A program made the translations under genes and the position numbers. Below the pieces are notes generated by a model. It saw only the letters and a program-made list of their open reading frames with translations. It was not told the origin of the DNA and searched no databases. From Flavobacteriaceae bacterium (GTDB lineage Bacteria > Bacteroidota > Bacteroidia > Flavobacteriales > Flavobacteriaceae), in assembly GCA_027082925.1 (NCBI GenBank), contig JALWTD010000018.1, forward strand, positions 62,001 through 126,000: DNA of 64,000 nt. The letters run 5' to 3'. Below, piece by piece: positions 9,870 through 19,330 of the stretch (its first letter is position 1; every line of letters starts with the position of its first letter).

Positions 9870-10346
9870 TTATTCTTCAACTCCAGGTTTTAATCTAGAA
9901 CCCGGTTTATTTAATACTCTAGTAAGATACGATCTGTCGTAAACAGAATTTTCAAAGTTTTGTGCCCATTTAATAGCATCGGTAGGACAGGCTTCTATAC
10001 ATAGTCCACACATCGTGCACATTCCTAAATGGTAAATGTGCTTTTCTATCATTTTCTTTTTCTTTCCTGTTTCCGGATCAACTTTTCTATCCCAAATAAT
10101 TTCGATACTTCCGTTAGGACAAGCTAATTCACATTTTTGGCAACCGGTACAACGATGCTCATTGTTCTCATCGTGAGGCATTACAACTTCACCTCTAAAA
10201 CGGTCAAACATTTTTAAGGAGTCTCTATTATCTGGGTATTGTTGTGTAATGGCTCCTTTTCTTGAATTTAAGAAGTACTTTCCGGTAACACTCATTCCCG
10301 TTAAAAGTGTTTTTATACCTTTATATATATCTGAAAAATAACTCAT
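9870..10346 (-). CDS. nuoI: Complex I subunit I (2x[4Fe-4S])
   Basis: A 158-residue ferredoxin-like subunit with two CxxCxxCxxxCP motifs: Cys 66, 69, 72, 76 and Cys 110, 113, 116, 120. These bind clusters N6a and N6b, which pass electrons towards NuoB. In a complex without NuoE, F and G this subunit becomes the natural docking point for an external ferredoxin. The flanking genes and order are standard, and the gene begins 5 bases after nuoH. Confidence 0.96.
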   Translation of the reverse strand: MSYFSDIYKGIKTLLTGMSVTGKYFLNSRKGAITQQYPDNRDSLKMFDRFRGEVVMPHDENNEHRCTGCQKCELACPNGSIEIIWDRKVDPETGKKKKMIEKHIYHLGMCTMCGLCIEACPTDAIKWAQNFENSVYDRSYLTRVLNKPGSRLKPGVEE

Positions 10347-10351
10347 AATTT

Positions 10352-11440
10352 CTAAAATTGAATTGTTAAGTTAAGCCAAACAATAAGTGCCATAAGAACA
10401 ATATTTAATAGGTTTAACGGTAGTAAATATTTCCATTCTAATGTTAACAGTTGGTCAATTCTAAGTCTAGGGAACGTCCATCTAAACCACATCATTAAAA
10501 ACACAATAAGTAGTGTTTTACCTAAAAACCAAAAAACGCCTAATACCGGTATTGATTCTGTAACACCGAAAGGAGAAAGCCATCCTCCAAAAAAGATGGT
10601 TGTGGCTATTGATGCAATAATGAACATATTTATAAATTCGGCTAAAAAGAAGTAGGCAAATTTCATTCCTGAATATTCAGTATGAAAACCGGCTCCTAAT
10701 TCCGATTCTGCTTCTACCATATCAAAAGGGGCTCTGTTTGTTTCTGCAGTTCCGGCAATCATGTAAATCATAAATGCAATTACAGCAGGAATATGTCCTT
10801 GTACAATGAGCCAACCATTTTTTTGAACTTCTACAATTTCTGATAGTTGTAGCGATCCGGTAATTAAGACCATTGTTAATAACGATAAACCAACAGATAG
10901 TTCGTAGCTTATAGTTTGTACACCACTACGCATAGCTCCAATTAAGGCAAATTTATTATTGCTGCTCCAGCCTCCTAATAAAATTCCAATAACTCCAATT
11001 GAAGAAATTGCTATTAGAAAGAAGATACCAATATTTATATCAAAAGCTTGAAACTCCTTTGTAAAAGGGAATACGGCTAAGGCCATTAATGATGAAATGA
11101 TTACAAAGTAAGGAGCTAAGTTGTATAAAAATTTATCAGCTCTATCAGTTCCGGTTAATTCTTTTGATACTAGTTTTAGTGCATCTGCCATAGTTTGTAA
11201 AAGACCTTTAAAACCAACTCTATTTGGTCCTAGGCGTAATTGAAACCAAGCAGCTACTTTTCGTTCTAGTAATACTAAGTACAATCCTGCTACTGCAAAA
11301 ATGGCTAAATACACGAGTGCAATTAATACCATTTCAGTAATGCTTGCTGCACCTTCTGGCATTATACTAAAAAGCCAGTTGTGAATATTTTTTGTGATAC
11401 TTAATGAGATATGATTCATTGTATTTGTTTTATCTGTCAA
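10352..11440 (-). CDS. nuoH: Complex I subunit H (quinone site)
   Basis: A 362-residue membrane protein with about 8 helices. Hallmarks are LLERKVAAWFQLRLGPNRVG, the quinone-chamber loop around ETNRAPFDMVEAESELGAGFHTEYSG, and FRWTFPRLRIDQL near the C-terminus. Its start lies inside the last codons of nuoD (overlap of 11 bases), so nothing intervenes between nuoD and nuoH. That junction is where nuoE, nuoF and nuoG stand in ordinary 14-gene operons. Confidence 0.96.
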   Translation of the reverse strand: MTDKTNTMNHISLSITKNIHNWLFSIMPEGAASITEMVLIALVYLAIFAVAGLYLVLLERKVAAWFQLRLGPNRVGFKGLLQTMADALKLVSKELTGTDRADKFLYNLAPYFVIISSLMALAVFPFTKEFQAFDINIGIFFLIAISSIGVIGILLGGWSSNNKFALIGAMRSGVQTISYELSVGLSLLTMVLITGSLQLSEIVEVQKNGWLIVQGHIPAVIAFMIYMIAGTAETNRAPFDMVEAESELGAGFHTEYSGMKFAYFFLAEFINMFIIASIATTIFFGGWLSPFGVTESIPVLGVFWFLGKTLLIVFLMMWFRWTFPRLRIDQLLTLEWKYLLPLNLLNIVLMALIVWLNLTIQF

Positions 11441-12551
11441 TATCTGGTACTACAATATCTAACGTTGCCATTGTTGCAACTAAATCACCTATTTTACCAC
11501 CAACAGCAATATGGCTTAGAAGTGATAAATTTGAGAATCCAGGAGAACGGAATTTAACTCTGTACGGATTTTTTGTTCCGGTACTAATGATATATACTCC
11601 TAACTCTCCTCTTGCAGTTTCAACTTTTTGATAATATTCTCCTTTTGGAAGTTTTATTACGGCATTAGTTGCTACTTTATAATCTCCTTCAGGAATATTA
11701 TCTATTAGTTGTTCTATAATTGATAGTGATTCCCACATTTCTTGAATTCTAACTTGGTATCGAGCAAATGTATCACCTTCTGTTTTTAAGGCTTCGTTAA
11801 AAGTAACTCTATCAAGTGCACTATACGGATGATGTTTTCTAACATCGCAAGAATATCCTGAAGCTCTACCAACAGGTCCTGAAGCTCCAAAAGAAATAGC
11901 GTCTTCTTTGGTTAAAATACCTACGCCTTTAGTTCTTTTTTGAAAAATCACATTTCCTGTTAATAAGGTGTCGTATTCTGGTAGTTTTGTTTTAAAGTGT
12001 GCAATAAAGTCTTTTACACGCTTTACAAAGTTTGGATGAATGTCAAACATTAATCCGCCCGGAATATTATAATTCATTGTTAGTCGAGCACCGCATGTTT
12101 CTTCAAAAATGTCATTAATCATTTCGCGATCTCTAAACCCATAAAAGTAGGTGGTTAAAGCTCCAACATCCATTCCCATAACTCCCCACCATAAGCAGTG
12201 CGATGCTATTCGAGTAAGTTCACCAATAATGGTTCTAATTACTTTTACTCTGTCTGGCACTTCAATTTGTAGGGCATTTTCTACAGTTAAGCATACAGCT
12301 TCATTGTTTATATGAGATGATAAATAGTCCATACGATCTGTTAAATGAACTATTTGTTGGTAGCTATCGCGTTCGCACATTTTTTCTATAGAGCGATGGA
12401 TATATCCTAAATCAGGTTCAACTTTTTTAATAATTTCACCATCTATGGTTAACAAAAGTCTTAAAACACCATGCGTTGCAGGGTGTTGAGGTCCCATATT
12501 AATGAAATATTCTTCTGATTTAAAGTTGCTATTATTAGTGGTTGTTTCCAT
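11430..12551 (-). CDS. nuoD: Complex I subunit D (49-kDa homologue)
   Basis: A 373-residue subunit, not fused to NuoC. It begins with a short acidic leader and then MGPQHPATHGVLRLLLTIDGE, the quinone-site His loop of the family. LGYIHRSIEKMCER, GGLMFDIHPNF and the C-terminal DIVVPDIDR are also typical. NuoD and NuoB together form the quinone reduction site at the end of the iron-sulfur chain. It overlaps nuoH and follows nuoC by 7 bases. Confidence 0.96.
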   Translation of the reverse strand: METTTNNSNFKSEEYFINMGPQHPATHGVLRLLLTIDGEIIKKVEPDLGYIHRSIEKMCERDSYQQIVHLTDRMDYLSSHINNEAVCLTVENALQIEVPDRVKVIRTIIGELTRIASHCLWWGVMGMDVGALTTYFYGFRDREMINDIFEETCGARLTMNYNIPGGLMFDIHPNFVKRVKDFIAHFKTKLPEYDTLLTGNVIFQKRTKGVGILTKEDAISFGASGPVGRASGYSCDVRKHHPYSALDRVTFNEALKTEGDTFARYQVRIQEMWESLSIIEQLIDNIPEGDYKVATNAVIKLPKGEYYQKVETARGELGVYIISTGTKNPYRVKFRSPGFSNLSLLSHIAVGGKIGDLVATMATLDIVVPDIDR

Positions 12552-12558
12552 AGATTAC

Positions 12559-13020
12559 TTATTTGATAATCATATTAACTTCATCTACGAAGTCTTTTCT
12601 TAAAGGAAATCTTTCCCAATCTTCAGTTAAAAAGAGATTTTTGAGGTTTGGATGATTGTTAAATTTTATTCCAAAAAAATCAAAGACTTCACGTTCATGA
12701 AATTCAGCTGTTGCCCAAATATCAGATACAGAATCGAATGTAGGATTCTCTCTGTCTTCGGTTTTTACTTTAACAACAATAATATGTCTGTGCACGGTAG
12801 ACTCTAAGTGATAAACAACGCCTAGTTCTTTTCCCCAATCAACACCGCTCAAACAAAACAAATAGTCAAATTGAGTTTCGGTATTACTTTTTAATTGATT
12901 CATGAAATGGTGAAGCTGTTCTGGTTGCACATTGATATTTAAAAATTGAGATCCTTCTTCTGTAAATTCCAAATCAGGAACCCAACTATTTACGAGTGTT
13001 TGTATGGCTTCATTTGTCAT
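12559..13020 (-). CDS. nuoC: Complex I subunit C (30-kDa homologue)
   Basis: A 153-residue soluble subunit. The family signature is the segment ATAEFHEREVFDFFGIKFNNHPNL near residue 105-128, ending in LRKDF. It helps assemble NuoB and NuoD in the hydrophilic arm. It is separate from nuoD, as in most Bacteroidota, and lies 11 bases after nuoB. Confidence 0.95.
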   Translation of the reverse strand: MTNEAIQTLVNSWVPDLEFTEEGSQFLNINVQPEQLHHFMNQLKSNTETQFDYLFCLSGVDWGKELGVVYHLESTVHRHIIVVKVKTEDRENPTFDSVSDIWATAEFHEREVFDFFGIKFNNHPNLKNLFLTEDWERFPLRKDFVDEVNMIIK

Positions 13021-13031
13021 AATTTCCGGTT

Positions 13032-13592
13032 TTATAGTCCTTCATCAAATCCGTCAACAGGATTTTTTTTATGCTTCATACTTTCCGTTCTAATTTTATC
13101 TTGAAGCATTAACATTCCTTCTAATAATGCTTCGGGTCTAGGAGGGCATCCAGGCACATAAACATCAACAGGTATTACGTGGTCTGCTCCTTTTACAACA
13201 GAATAGGAGTTGTAAAAAAACGGACCTCCAGAAATAGCACAGGCTCCCATAGCAATTACGTATTTTGGTTCGGCCATTTGGTCGTATAACCTACGTAATA
13301 CGGGTGCCATTTTATTTACAATGGTACCTGCAATTATAATTAAATCGGCTTGTCTAGGTGAAGGCCTTGCTACTTCGAAACCAAACCTTGAATAATCATG
13401 GCGTGCAGCTCCTGTTTGCATCATTTCAATGGCACAACAACTTGTTCCAAAGTAAAGCGACCAAAGTGAATTTGATCGCCCCCAATTAATTATTTTGTCT
13501 AATGAAGTAACAATTACGTTAGCTCCATTTCCTGCAGGAATTACTTTTCCCGGGAAATCTTCCGGTATGTTATTTGTGTTATTTACTCCCAT
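13032..13592 (-). CDS. nuoB: Complex I subunit B (cluster N2)
   Basis: About 186 residues. Ligands for the terminal [4Fe-4S] cluster N2 are visible as the tandem cysteines in [11 protein letters not shown], then MGACAISGG and [14 protein letters not shown]; in the longer 193-residue reading these are Cys 59, 60, 125 and 156. I prefer the ATG at 13592 (MGVNNTNN), which overlaps the end of nuoA by about 10 bases. The alternative ATG at 13613 adds seven residues and a longer overlap. Confidence 0.94.
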   Translation of the reverse strand: MGVNNTNNIPEDFPGKVIPAGNGANVIVTSLDKIINWGRSNSLWSLYFGTSCCAIEMMQTGAARHDYSRFGFEVARPSPRQADLIIIAGTIVNKMAPVLRRLYDQMAEPKYVIAMGACAISGGPFFYNSYSVVKGADHVIPVDVYVPGCPPRPEALLEGMLMLQDKIRTESMKHKKNPVDGFDEGL

Positions 13593-13933
13593 TTTAAAGC
13601 TCCTTTTTTCCAAGCGTAAATTAAACCTAATCCTAAAATGAGTAGAAATACGAGTATTTCAATAAAAGCTACGGCGCCTACGTTTTTAAATACGACGGCC
13701 CAAGGAATTAAAAATGCTACTTCTACGTCAAAAACTAAAAACAAGATTGCAAATAGGTAGTAACCTACTTTAAATTGAACCCAAGTGGGCCCAATAGTTC
13801 TCATTCCACTTTCGTAAGGTTCTCGTTTTTGAGGATTGTCAGATTTATGCGAGATTAGATTAGATAAAAAATTTGCTCCGGCAACTAATACGATGCCTGC
13901 AAGTAGAAATACAATAATTGCTTCTGACCCCAT
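13583..13933 (-). CDS. nuoA: Complex I subunit A
   Basis: About 116 residues with three transmembrane helices. The conserved loop after helix 1, [43 protein letters not shown], includes the invariant Glu and the FDVE motif. The open frame extends upstream to 14005, but that extra part is basic and unlike the family, so I place the start at the ATG at 13933 (MGSEAIIVF). It is the first nuo gene and is 83 bases from korB. Confidence 0.94.
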   Translation of the reverse strand: MGSEAIIVFLLAGIVLVAGANFLSNLISHKSDNPQKREPYESGMRTIGPTWVQFKVGYYLFAILFLVFDVEVAFLIPWAVVFKNVGAVAFIEILVFLLILGLGLIYAWKKGALKWE

Positions 13934-14016
13934 TTTATTTCTTTTTTTGTGAGATAAAAGTAGTTGAATACTTTTAGTTTTTAGCTGATAATAATCAGCT
14001 ACCAATGTTACTTTTA

Positions 14017-15030
14017 TTACTTAACTTCGTATGTTTCTCCAGAGAAAAATAAGTCGTCTGTTTTTGAAAATTTAGAATTTGCTTTCACTTCTGCAGTTAG
14101 TGCATTTTCTCTTTCTTCAAGTGTTACATCATCAAAACTTCTTATAATTCCTGTTACGAGTGGATATTCTAGTCTAACAAGCATTTGGTGTAATGTTGGA
14201 TCTTGTTCTTTTGCGTCGTGTACTAAAATATCGTCTTCAGTAATACCATTTTCTCCAATGGTAACAACTTCTAATTTAAGACCGTTTAATACAAGTCCTT
14301 TATCGTTGTTTTGACCAAAAATCATAGGTTTACCGTGTTCTACATAAAGTTGCTTATCGGCTTTAACTTTTTTATCTGTAAATTGTGTAAAGCAACCATC
14401 GTTAAAAATTACACAGTTTTGTAAAACTTCAATAAGTGATGTTCCTTTGAATTTTTCGGCTTCAATAAAAATCTTCGTCATATCTTTCGGAGTATTTCCT
14501 CCAATTCTGGCAAAAAATCGAGCTTGTGCTCCAATAGCCAATTCTCCGGGAGAGAAAGGAGGTTGTGTATTTCCGTAAGGAGATGATTTTGTTTTTTGTC
14601 CAACTAAAGATGTTGGAGAAAACTGACCTTTGGTTAATCCGTAAATTTCATTATTAAATAGGATAATATTTAAGTCTATATTTCTTCTTAATACGTGAAT
14701 AAAATGATTTCCACCAATAGCCATAGAGTCTCCGTCACCGGTAATAATCCAAACGCTTAAGTCTGGGTTTGCAAGTTTAACACCTGAGGCAATTCCAGGA
14801 GCTCTACCGTGAATACTATGCATTCCGTAAGTATTCATATAATATGGAAAACGTGATGAACATCCAATACCAGAGATAAATACAACGTCTTCTTTTTTAA
14901 CACCCATTTCAGGAAGAGCTTTTTGCATAGAACGCAAAATAACATAGTCATCACAACCTGGACACCATCTTACTTCTTGGTCACTTGCAAAGTCTTTAAA
15001 TGTATATTTTTTTTCAACTGTTGTTTCCAT
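14017..15030 (-). CDS. korB: 2-oxoacid:ferredoxin oxidoreductase, beta subunit
   Basis: A 337-residue thiamine-diphosphate subunit. The TPP/Mg motif GDGD begins at residue 98 and closes with Asn 126-127 (FNNEIYGLTKGQ). Cys 23, Cys 26 (WCPGC), Cys 57 (GCSSR) and Cys 206 (QNCVIF) are the four expected ligands of its single [4Fe-4S] cluster. There is no extra ferredoxin domain, so a separate ferredoxin must take the electrons. It starts 2 bases after korA and points into the nuo genes. The sequence type fits 2-oxoglutarate oxidoreductases, but pyruvate or branched-chain oxoacids cannot be excluded. Confidence 0.92.
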   Translation of the reverse strand: METTVEKKYTFKDFASDQEVRWCPGCDDYVILRSMQKALPEMGVKKEDVVFISGIGCSSRFPYYMNTYGMHSIHGRAPGIASGVKLANPDLSVWIITGDGDSMAIGGNHFIHVLRRNIDLNIILFNNEIYGLTKGQFSPTSLVGQKTKSSPYGNTQPPFSPGELAIGAQARFFARIGGNTPKDMTKIFIEAEKFKGTSLIEVLQNCVIFNDGCFTQFTDKKVKADKQLYVEHGKPMIFGQNNDKGLVLNGLKLEVVTIGENGITEDDILVHDAKEQDPTLHQMLVRLEYPLVTGIIRSFDDVTLEERENALTAEVKANSKFSKTDDLFFSGETYEVK

Positions 15031-15032
15031 AA

Positions 15033-16889
15033 TTAGTCTACTAATTGTTTAAATTTTTGAATGAGTTCGTTGTTACCAAAAGGCAATCCTTGTACTTTGT
15101 TAAATTGTAACACATTAAAACCTTCTAAGTTCATTCTTAGTACTTTTGCAAATTGACCGTTGTTTAATTCACACACGATAATTTTTTTGAACTTACCTAA
15201 AACTTCACTTGTATTTTTAGGAAGTGGGTTAATGTAGTTAAAGTGTGCAAAGCCAATATTTTTATAACCTTCTTCGTTTAATTGCTTTACAGCAGAGTGG
15301 AGCGATCCGTATGTTCCTCCCCAACCAATAACTAGTAAGTCGCCACTGTCAGCAAATTCTGTTTCTAGATCTGGTATGTAATTTTGAACTCTTTTTATTT
15401 TCTCAGCTCTAATTTTAGTCATGTATTCGTGGTTGTCAGGAACGTAAGAAACGTTTCCGGTAACTCTGTCTTTTTCCAATCCACCAACTCTATGTTCAAG
15501 ACCTTCTGTACCAGGGATAGCCCAGTTTCTAGCTAAAGTATCTTCATCTCTATCATAAGGATGCCAGTTTTCTGAAGCTTCTTTTACAATGTTGTTTTTT
15601 ATTTCAGGCATTTCAGAAACCGATTTTATTTTCCAAGGAGCAGATCCGTTGGCAATATATCCATCTGTAAGTAATATTACAGGTGTCATATGTTCTAGTG
15701 TTAATTTAGCGGCTTCATAAGCAAAGTTGAAACAATTTGAAGGAGTGCTTGCTGCAATAACAATTACAGGACTTTCTCCGTTTCTTCCGTATAAAGCTTG
15801 TAATAAATCCGATTGTTCTGTTTTTGTAGGAAGCCCTGTTGATGGTCCTCCTCTTTGTACGTTTACTACTACCAATGGAAGCTCTAACATCATGGCTAAT
15901 CCTAATGCTTCACCTTTTAAAGCTAAGCCGGGTCCAGATGTGGTTGTAATTGCTAAGTCTCCGGCAAAAGACGCTCCTATAGCAGAGGTAATTCCTGCAA
16001 TTTCATCTTCGGCTTGAAATGCTTTCACGCCAAAATGTTTGTGTTTTACAAGTTCGTGTAAAATATCTGTAGCAGGTGTAATAGGGTAAGACCCTAAGAA
16101 TAATTCTAGACCAGACTTTTCAGCTGCGGCTAAAAATCCCCATGCAGTAGCAGTATTCCCCATAATAATTCTATAAGTTCCGGCCTTCATTTTAGCAGGA
16201 GATATAGTATATGAATTTGGAATTAACTCCAGTGTTTCTGCAAAGTAAAATCCTGCATTTAACACTTTCGTATTTGCTTCAATAATTTGAGGTTTAGATT
16301 TAAACTTTTTATTAAAAAAGTTTATTGTATGCTCGGTAGAACGGTCGTACATCCAGTACACCATTCCTAAGGCGAACATATTTTTGCTTCGAGTAATACT
16401 TTTATTATCTAATCCCTCAACATCTTTTAGTGCTTCTTTGGTTAACGAAGTCATGGCAACTTCAATAACTCTATAGTTTTCTAAACTTCCGTCTTCTAAG
16501 GGATTTGACTCGTACTGTGCCTTTTCTAAATTCTTTTTGGTAAAAGCGTCGGTATCAACAATAATTGTGTGTCCCGGTTTTACGGCGTGTAAATTTGTTT
16601 TTAATCCGGCAGGGTTCATAGCTACCAGCAAATCTACATTATCACCTGGGGTACTTACTTCTACACTACCAATGTGAACTTGGAATCCTGAAACCCCGTA
16701 CAAACTTCCTTGAGGGGCTCTAATTTCTGAAGGGTAATTGGGAAAGGTGGCAATATCATTACCAAACATTGCAGAGGTGTCAGAAAATTGGGTTCCCGTC
16801 AACTGCATTCCATCTCCTGAATCACCAACAAAACGAATGACAACTGCTTCGAGTACTTCGGGTTGATGATTTTTTTTAGCTGTAATCAT
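15033..16889 (-). CDS. korA: 2-oxoacid:ferredoxin oxidoreductase, fused gamma-alpha subunit
   Basis: A 618-residue protein. Residues about 15-200 are the gamma domain (RFVGDSGDGMQLTG, then IRAPQGSLYGVSGFQVHIGS). From about residue 225 comes the alpha domain with GSYPITPATDILHEL, AFQAEDEIAGI, TTTSGPGLALKGE and GGPSTGLPTKTEQSDL. The last motif is characteristic of the 2-oxoglutarate-type enzymes. With KorB it oxidatively decarboxylates a 2-oxoacid to its acyl-CoA and reduces ferredoxin, standing in for the NAD-linked dehydrogenase in the TCA cycle. It is the first gene of the run leading into nuoA-N, and a ferredoxin gene is divergent from it. Confidence 0.93.
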   Translation of the reverse strand: MITAKKNHQPEVLEAVVIRFVGDSGDGMQLTGTQFSDTSAMFGNDIATFPNYPSEIRAPQGSLYGVSGFQVHIGSVEVSTPGDNVDLLVAMNPAGLKTNLHAVKPGHTIIVDTDAFTKKNLEKAQYESNPLEDGSLENYRVIEVAMTSLTKEALKDVEGLDNKSITRSKNMFALGMVYWMYDRSTEHTINFFNKKFKSKPQIIEANTKVLNAGFYFAETLELIPNSYTISPAKMKAGTYRIIMGNTATAWGFLAAAEKSGLELFLGSYPITPATDILHELVKHKHFGVKAFQAEDEIAGITSAIGASFAGDLAITTTSGPGLALKGEALGLAMMLELPLVVVNVQRGGPSTGLPTKTEQSDLLQALYGRNGESPVIVIAASTPSNCFNFAYEAAKLTLEHMTPVILLTDGYIANGSAPWKIKSVSEMPEIKNNIVKEASENWHPYDRDEDTLARNWAIPGTEGLEHRVGGLEKDRVTGNVSYVPDNHEYMTKIRAEKIKRVQNYIPDLETEFADSGDLLVIGWGGTYGSLHSAVKQLNEEGYKNIGFAHFNYINPLPKNTSEVLGKFKKIIVCELNNGQFAKVLRMNLEGFNVLQFNKVQGLPFGNNELIQKFKQLVD

Positions 16890-16956
16890 AATCTTATGCT
16901 AATTTGAAAAATTTTATTAAATTTATGAAAATAATTTTATAACAAAAATTAAGCGT

Positions 16957-16964
16957 CAAATATA
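16957..16964 (-). promoter_or_regulatory. Candidate promoter -7 element for korAB-nuo
   Basis: Read on the minus strand this is TATATTTG, an exact match to the Bacteroidota TAnnTTTG element, about 67 bases before the korA start. The -33 region is weak. The long leader leaves room for regulation, but I see no clear operator. Confidence 0.45.
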
Positions 16965-17000
16965 TAGTTAGTTTTTTGAACAGGAAATGACTTTTATCAC

Positions 17001-17029
17001 GTTGACTTGTATAAAATTATATAATTTTG
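17001..17029 (+). promoter_or_regulatory. Promoter for the ferredoxin gene
   Basis: GTTG at 17001-17004, a 17-base spacer, then TAATTTTG at 17022-17029. This is an exact TAnnTTTG element with a -33-like TTG at proper distance, 28 bases before the ATG at 17058. It lies back-to-back with the korA promoter in a 168-base divergent region. Confidence 0.6.
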
Positions 17030-17057
17030 TGTAATTAAAATTTAAAACTAAAAAACG

Positions 17058-17411
17058 ATGGCTATTAAAATAACTGACGAGTGCATTAACTGCGATGCTT
17101 GTATTTCTGAGTGTCCAAATAATGCAATTTACGAACCAGATAGTGAGTGGGCTTATTCAGACGAAACATCACTAAGTGGTATGGTAACACTACCTAGCAC
17201 AGGTGAAGAAGTTGATGCTGATGAAATGCATGAACCATTATCTGACGAATTTTATTTTATTGTAACTGATAAATGTACAGAATGTAAAGGTTTTCATGAT
17301 GAGCCTCAATGTGCATCTGTTTGTCCTGTTGATTGTTGTGTGCCTGATGAAGACCACGAAGAAACAGAAGAACAATTATTGGCTAAAAAAGCTTGGTTAC
17401 ACGGCGAATAA
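17058..17411 (+). CDS. 2x[4Fe-4S] ferredoxin
   Basis: A 117-residue acidic protein. Cluster one uses Cys 9, 12, 15 and 19 (CINCDACISECP). Cluster two uses Cys 73, 76, 85 and 89 (CTECKGFHDEPQCASVCP), with the longer CxxC-x8-CxxxC spacing of the Alvin-type bacterial ferredoxins. An acidic stretch of about 50 residues separates them and an acidic tail follows, both suitable for docking to basic partners. Its position divergent from korA makes it the likely carrier between KorAB and complex I, although that partnership is inferred. Confidence 0.9.
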   Translation: MAIKITDECINCDACISECPNNAIYEPDSEWAYSDETSLSGMVTLPSTGEEVDADEMHEPLSDEFYFIVTDKCTECKGFHDEPQCASVCPVDCCVPDEDHEETEEQLLAKKAWLHGE

Positions 17412-17421
17412 TTTTAAAAAT

Positions 17422-17451
17422 AAAAAAGAGAGGAATTTTCCTCTCTTTTTT
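17422..17451. terminator. Bidirectional terminator between ferredoxin and lepA
   Basis: A 14-base-pair perfect stem (AAAAAAGAGAGGAA and its complement) with a two-base loop. It has a T run on the plus side and an A run that reads as T on the minus side. It serves the convergent ferredoxin and lepA genes. Confidence 0.85.
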
Positions 17452-17457
17452 ATTTAT

Positions 17458-19254
17458 TTAATCATTTAGTTTTAAAACGGCCATAAAGGCTTGTTGTGGA
17501 ATTTCTACGTTTCCAACTTGTCGCATCCGTTTTTTCCCTTTCTTTTGTTTTTCTAGTAACTTTCGCTTACGAGAAATATCACCACCATAACATTTTGCAG
17601 TTACATCTTTTCGGAGAGCTTTTACGGTTTCTCTTGAAATAATTTTAGCGCCAATAGCGGCTTGTATAGGAATGTCAAATTGTTGTCTAGGAATTAATTG
17701 GCGTAATTTTTCACACATTTTTTTACCAATACTGTAGGCATTGTCAGCGTGAATTAAAGCAGATAGTGCATCAACAGATTGACCGTTGAGTAAAATATCT
17801 ACTCTTACCAACTTAGAGGCTTTCATACCTATTGGATGATAATCAAAGGAAGCGTACCCTTTAGAAACTGTTTTTAGCCTGTCGTAAAAATCAAAAACAA
17901 TTTCAGCCAGTGGCATGTCAAATGTTAGTTCAACCCGTTCGGGCGTTAAATATGTTTGAGCGGTTATTTGACCTCTTTTTTCAATACATAAACTCATTAC
18001 CGGACCAACAAAATCTGATTTTGTGATAATACTTGCTTTAATAAATGGTTCTTCTACTCTGTTGAGTTTAGAAGGCTCTGGCAAGTCAGAAGGGTTGTTA
18101 ACTAAAATAGGTATTTCGGGTTGTTTATGAGTGTACGCATGGTATGACACGTTAGGAACGGTAGTAATCACAGTCATATCAAACTCTCGCTCTAAACGTT
18201 CTTGAATAATCTCTAAATGAAGCATTCCTAAGAAACCACATCTAAAGCCAAACCCTAAAGCAGCAGAACTTTCTGGAGTAAATACAAGAGAAGCATCGTT
18301 CAGTTGTAGTTTTTCCATAGAATTTCTTAACTCTTCATAATCATCGGTGTCAACAGGATAAATTCCGGCGAATACCATTGGTTTTACATCTTCAAAACCA
18401 TCAATAGCATGTTGTGTTGGATTTTTAGCATCGGTTATAGTGTCACCTACTTTTACTTCGCTGGCTGTTTTTATACCGGTAATTAAATACCCTACATCAC
18501 CTGCTTTAATGCTTTTTTTTGCAACTTGATTAAGTTTTAGTGTTCCAACTTCATCGGCAAAATATTCGTTGTTGGTAGACATAAATTTAATGCGTTGCCC
18601 TTTTTTTATTTCTCCGTTTAGCACTCTAAAGTAGGTTTCTACACCTCTATAAGAATTAAAAACAGAATCAAATATAAGCGCTTGAAGCGGCTGATTTACA
18701 TCTCCTTTTGGTGCAGGTATTTTTTCAATAATGGCTTGTAAAATAGTATCAACACCAAAGCCTGTTTTACCACTTGCGTGGATTACTTCTTCGGGTGTAC
18801 AACCTAATAAGTCTACAATATCATCGGTAACTTCATCGGGATTTGCACTTGGCAAGTCAATTTTATTTAAAACAGGTATAATTTCTAAATCATTTTCCAG
18901 TGCTAAATACAAATTGGAAATGGTTTGAGCCTGAATACTTTGAGCTGCATCAACAATAAGTAAGGCTCCTTCGCAGGCAGCAATAGATCTAGAAACTTCA
19001 TAAGAAAAATCAACGTGTCCAGGAGTGTCTATAAGGTTTAAAACATATTCTTCTCCTTTGTAGGTATAGTCCATTTGAATGGCATGACTTTTAATGGTAA
19101 TTCCTCGCTCTCGTTCCAAGTCCATATTATCTAAAAGTTGGTCTTGTTGTTCTCGAGCTGTAACCGTACCTGTAAAGTCTAACAGTCTGTCGGCCAGTGT
19201 ACTTTTTCCGTGATCAATATGTGCAATAATGCAAAAATTTCGGATGTTTTTCAT
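17458..19254 (-). CDS. lepA: Elongation factor 4 (ribosomal back-translocase)
   Basis: A 598-residue translational GTPase. G motifs: [10 protein letters not shown] (G1), the ERGITIK region (G2), DTPGH (G3) and LNKIDLP (G4). The C-terminal LepA-specific domain is recognisable from [11 protein letters not shown], the segment ending GYASFDYHP, and [23 protein letters not shown]. Length is typical. The neighbouring minus-strand gene downstream is korA beyond the convergent ferredoxin, so lepA is probably transcribed alone. Confidence 0.97.
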   Translation of the reverse strand: MKNIRNFCIIAHIDHGKSTLADRLLDFTGTVTAREQQDQLLDNMDLERERGITIKSHAIQMDYTYKGEEYVLNLIDTPGHVDFSYEVSRSIAACEGALLIVDAAQSIQAQTISNLYLALENDLEIIPVLNKIDLPSANPDEVTDDIVDLLGCTPEEVIHASGKTGFGVDTILQAIIEKIPAPKGDVNQPLQALIFDSVFNSYRGVETYFRVLNGEIKKGQRIKFMSTNNEYFADEVGTLKLNQVAKKSIKAGDVGYLITGIKTASEVKVGDTITDAKNPTQHAIDGFEDVKPMVFAGIYPVDTDDYEELRNSMEKLQLNDASLVFTPESSAALGFGFRCGFLGMLHLEIIQERLEREFDMTVITTVPNVSYHAYTHKQPEIPILVNNPSDLPEPSKLNRVEEPFIKASIITKSDFVGPVMSLCIEKRGQITAQTYLTPERVELTFDMPLAEIVFDFYDRLKTVSKGYASFDYHPIGMKASKLVRVDILLNGQSVDALSALIHADNAYSIGKKMCEKLRQLIPRQQFDIPIQAAIGAKIISRETVKALRKDVTAKCYGGDISRKRKLLEKQKKGKKRMRQVGNVEIPQQAFMAVLKLND

Positions 19255-19282
19255 GCGTCGTTATTCTTACTTCTGTGATTGG

Positions 19283-19290
19283 CAAAGATA
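19283..19290 (-). promoter_or_regulatory. lepA promoter -7 element
   Basis: On the minus strand it reads TATCTTTG, an exact TAnnTTTG match about 30 bases before the lepA ATG at 19254. Confidence 0.5.
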
Positions 19291-19330
19291 ACCAAATTCC
19301 GCAGGGCGCAAAAAATACTGAAACTAAGTT

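Noticed and set aside
13934-14005. N-terminal extension of nuoA
   Set aside because: The extra 24 residues are basic and unlike NuoA; the ATG at 13933 gives the normal length.
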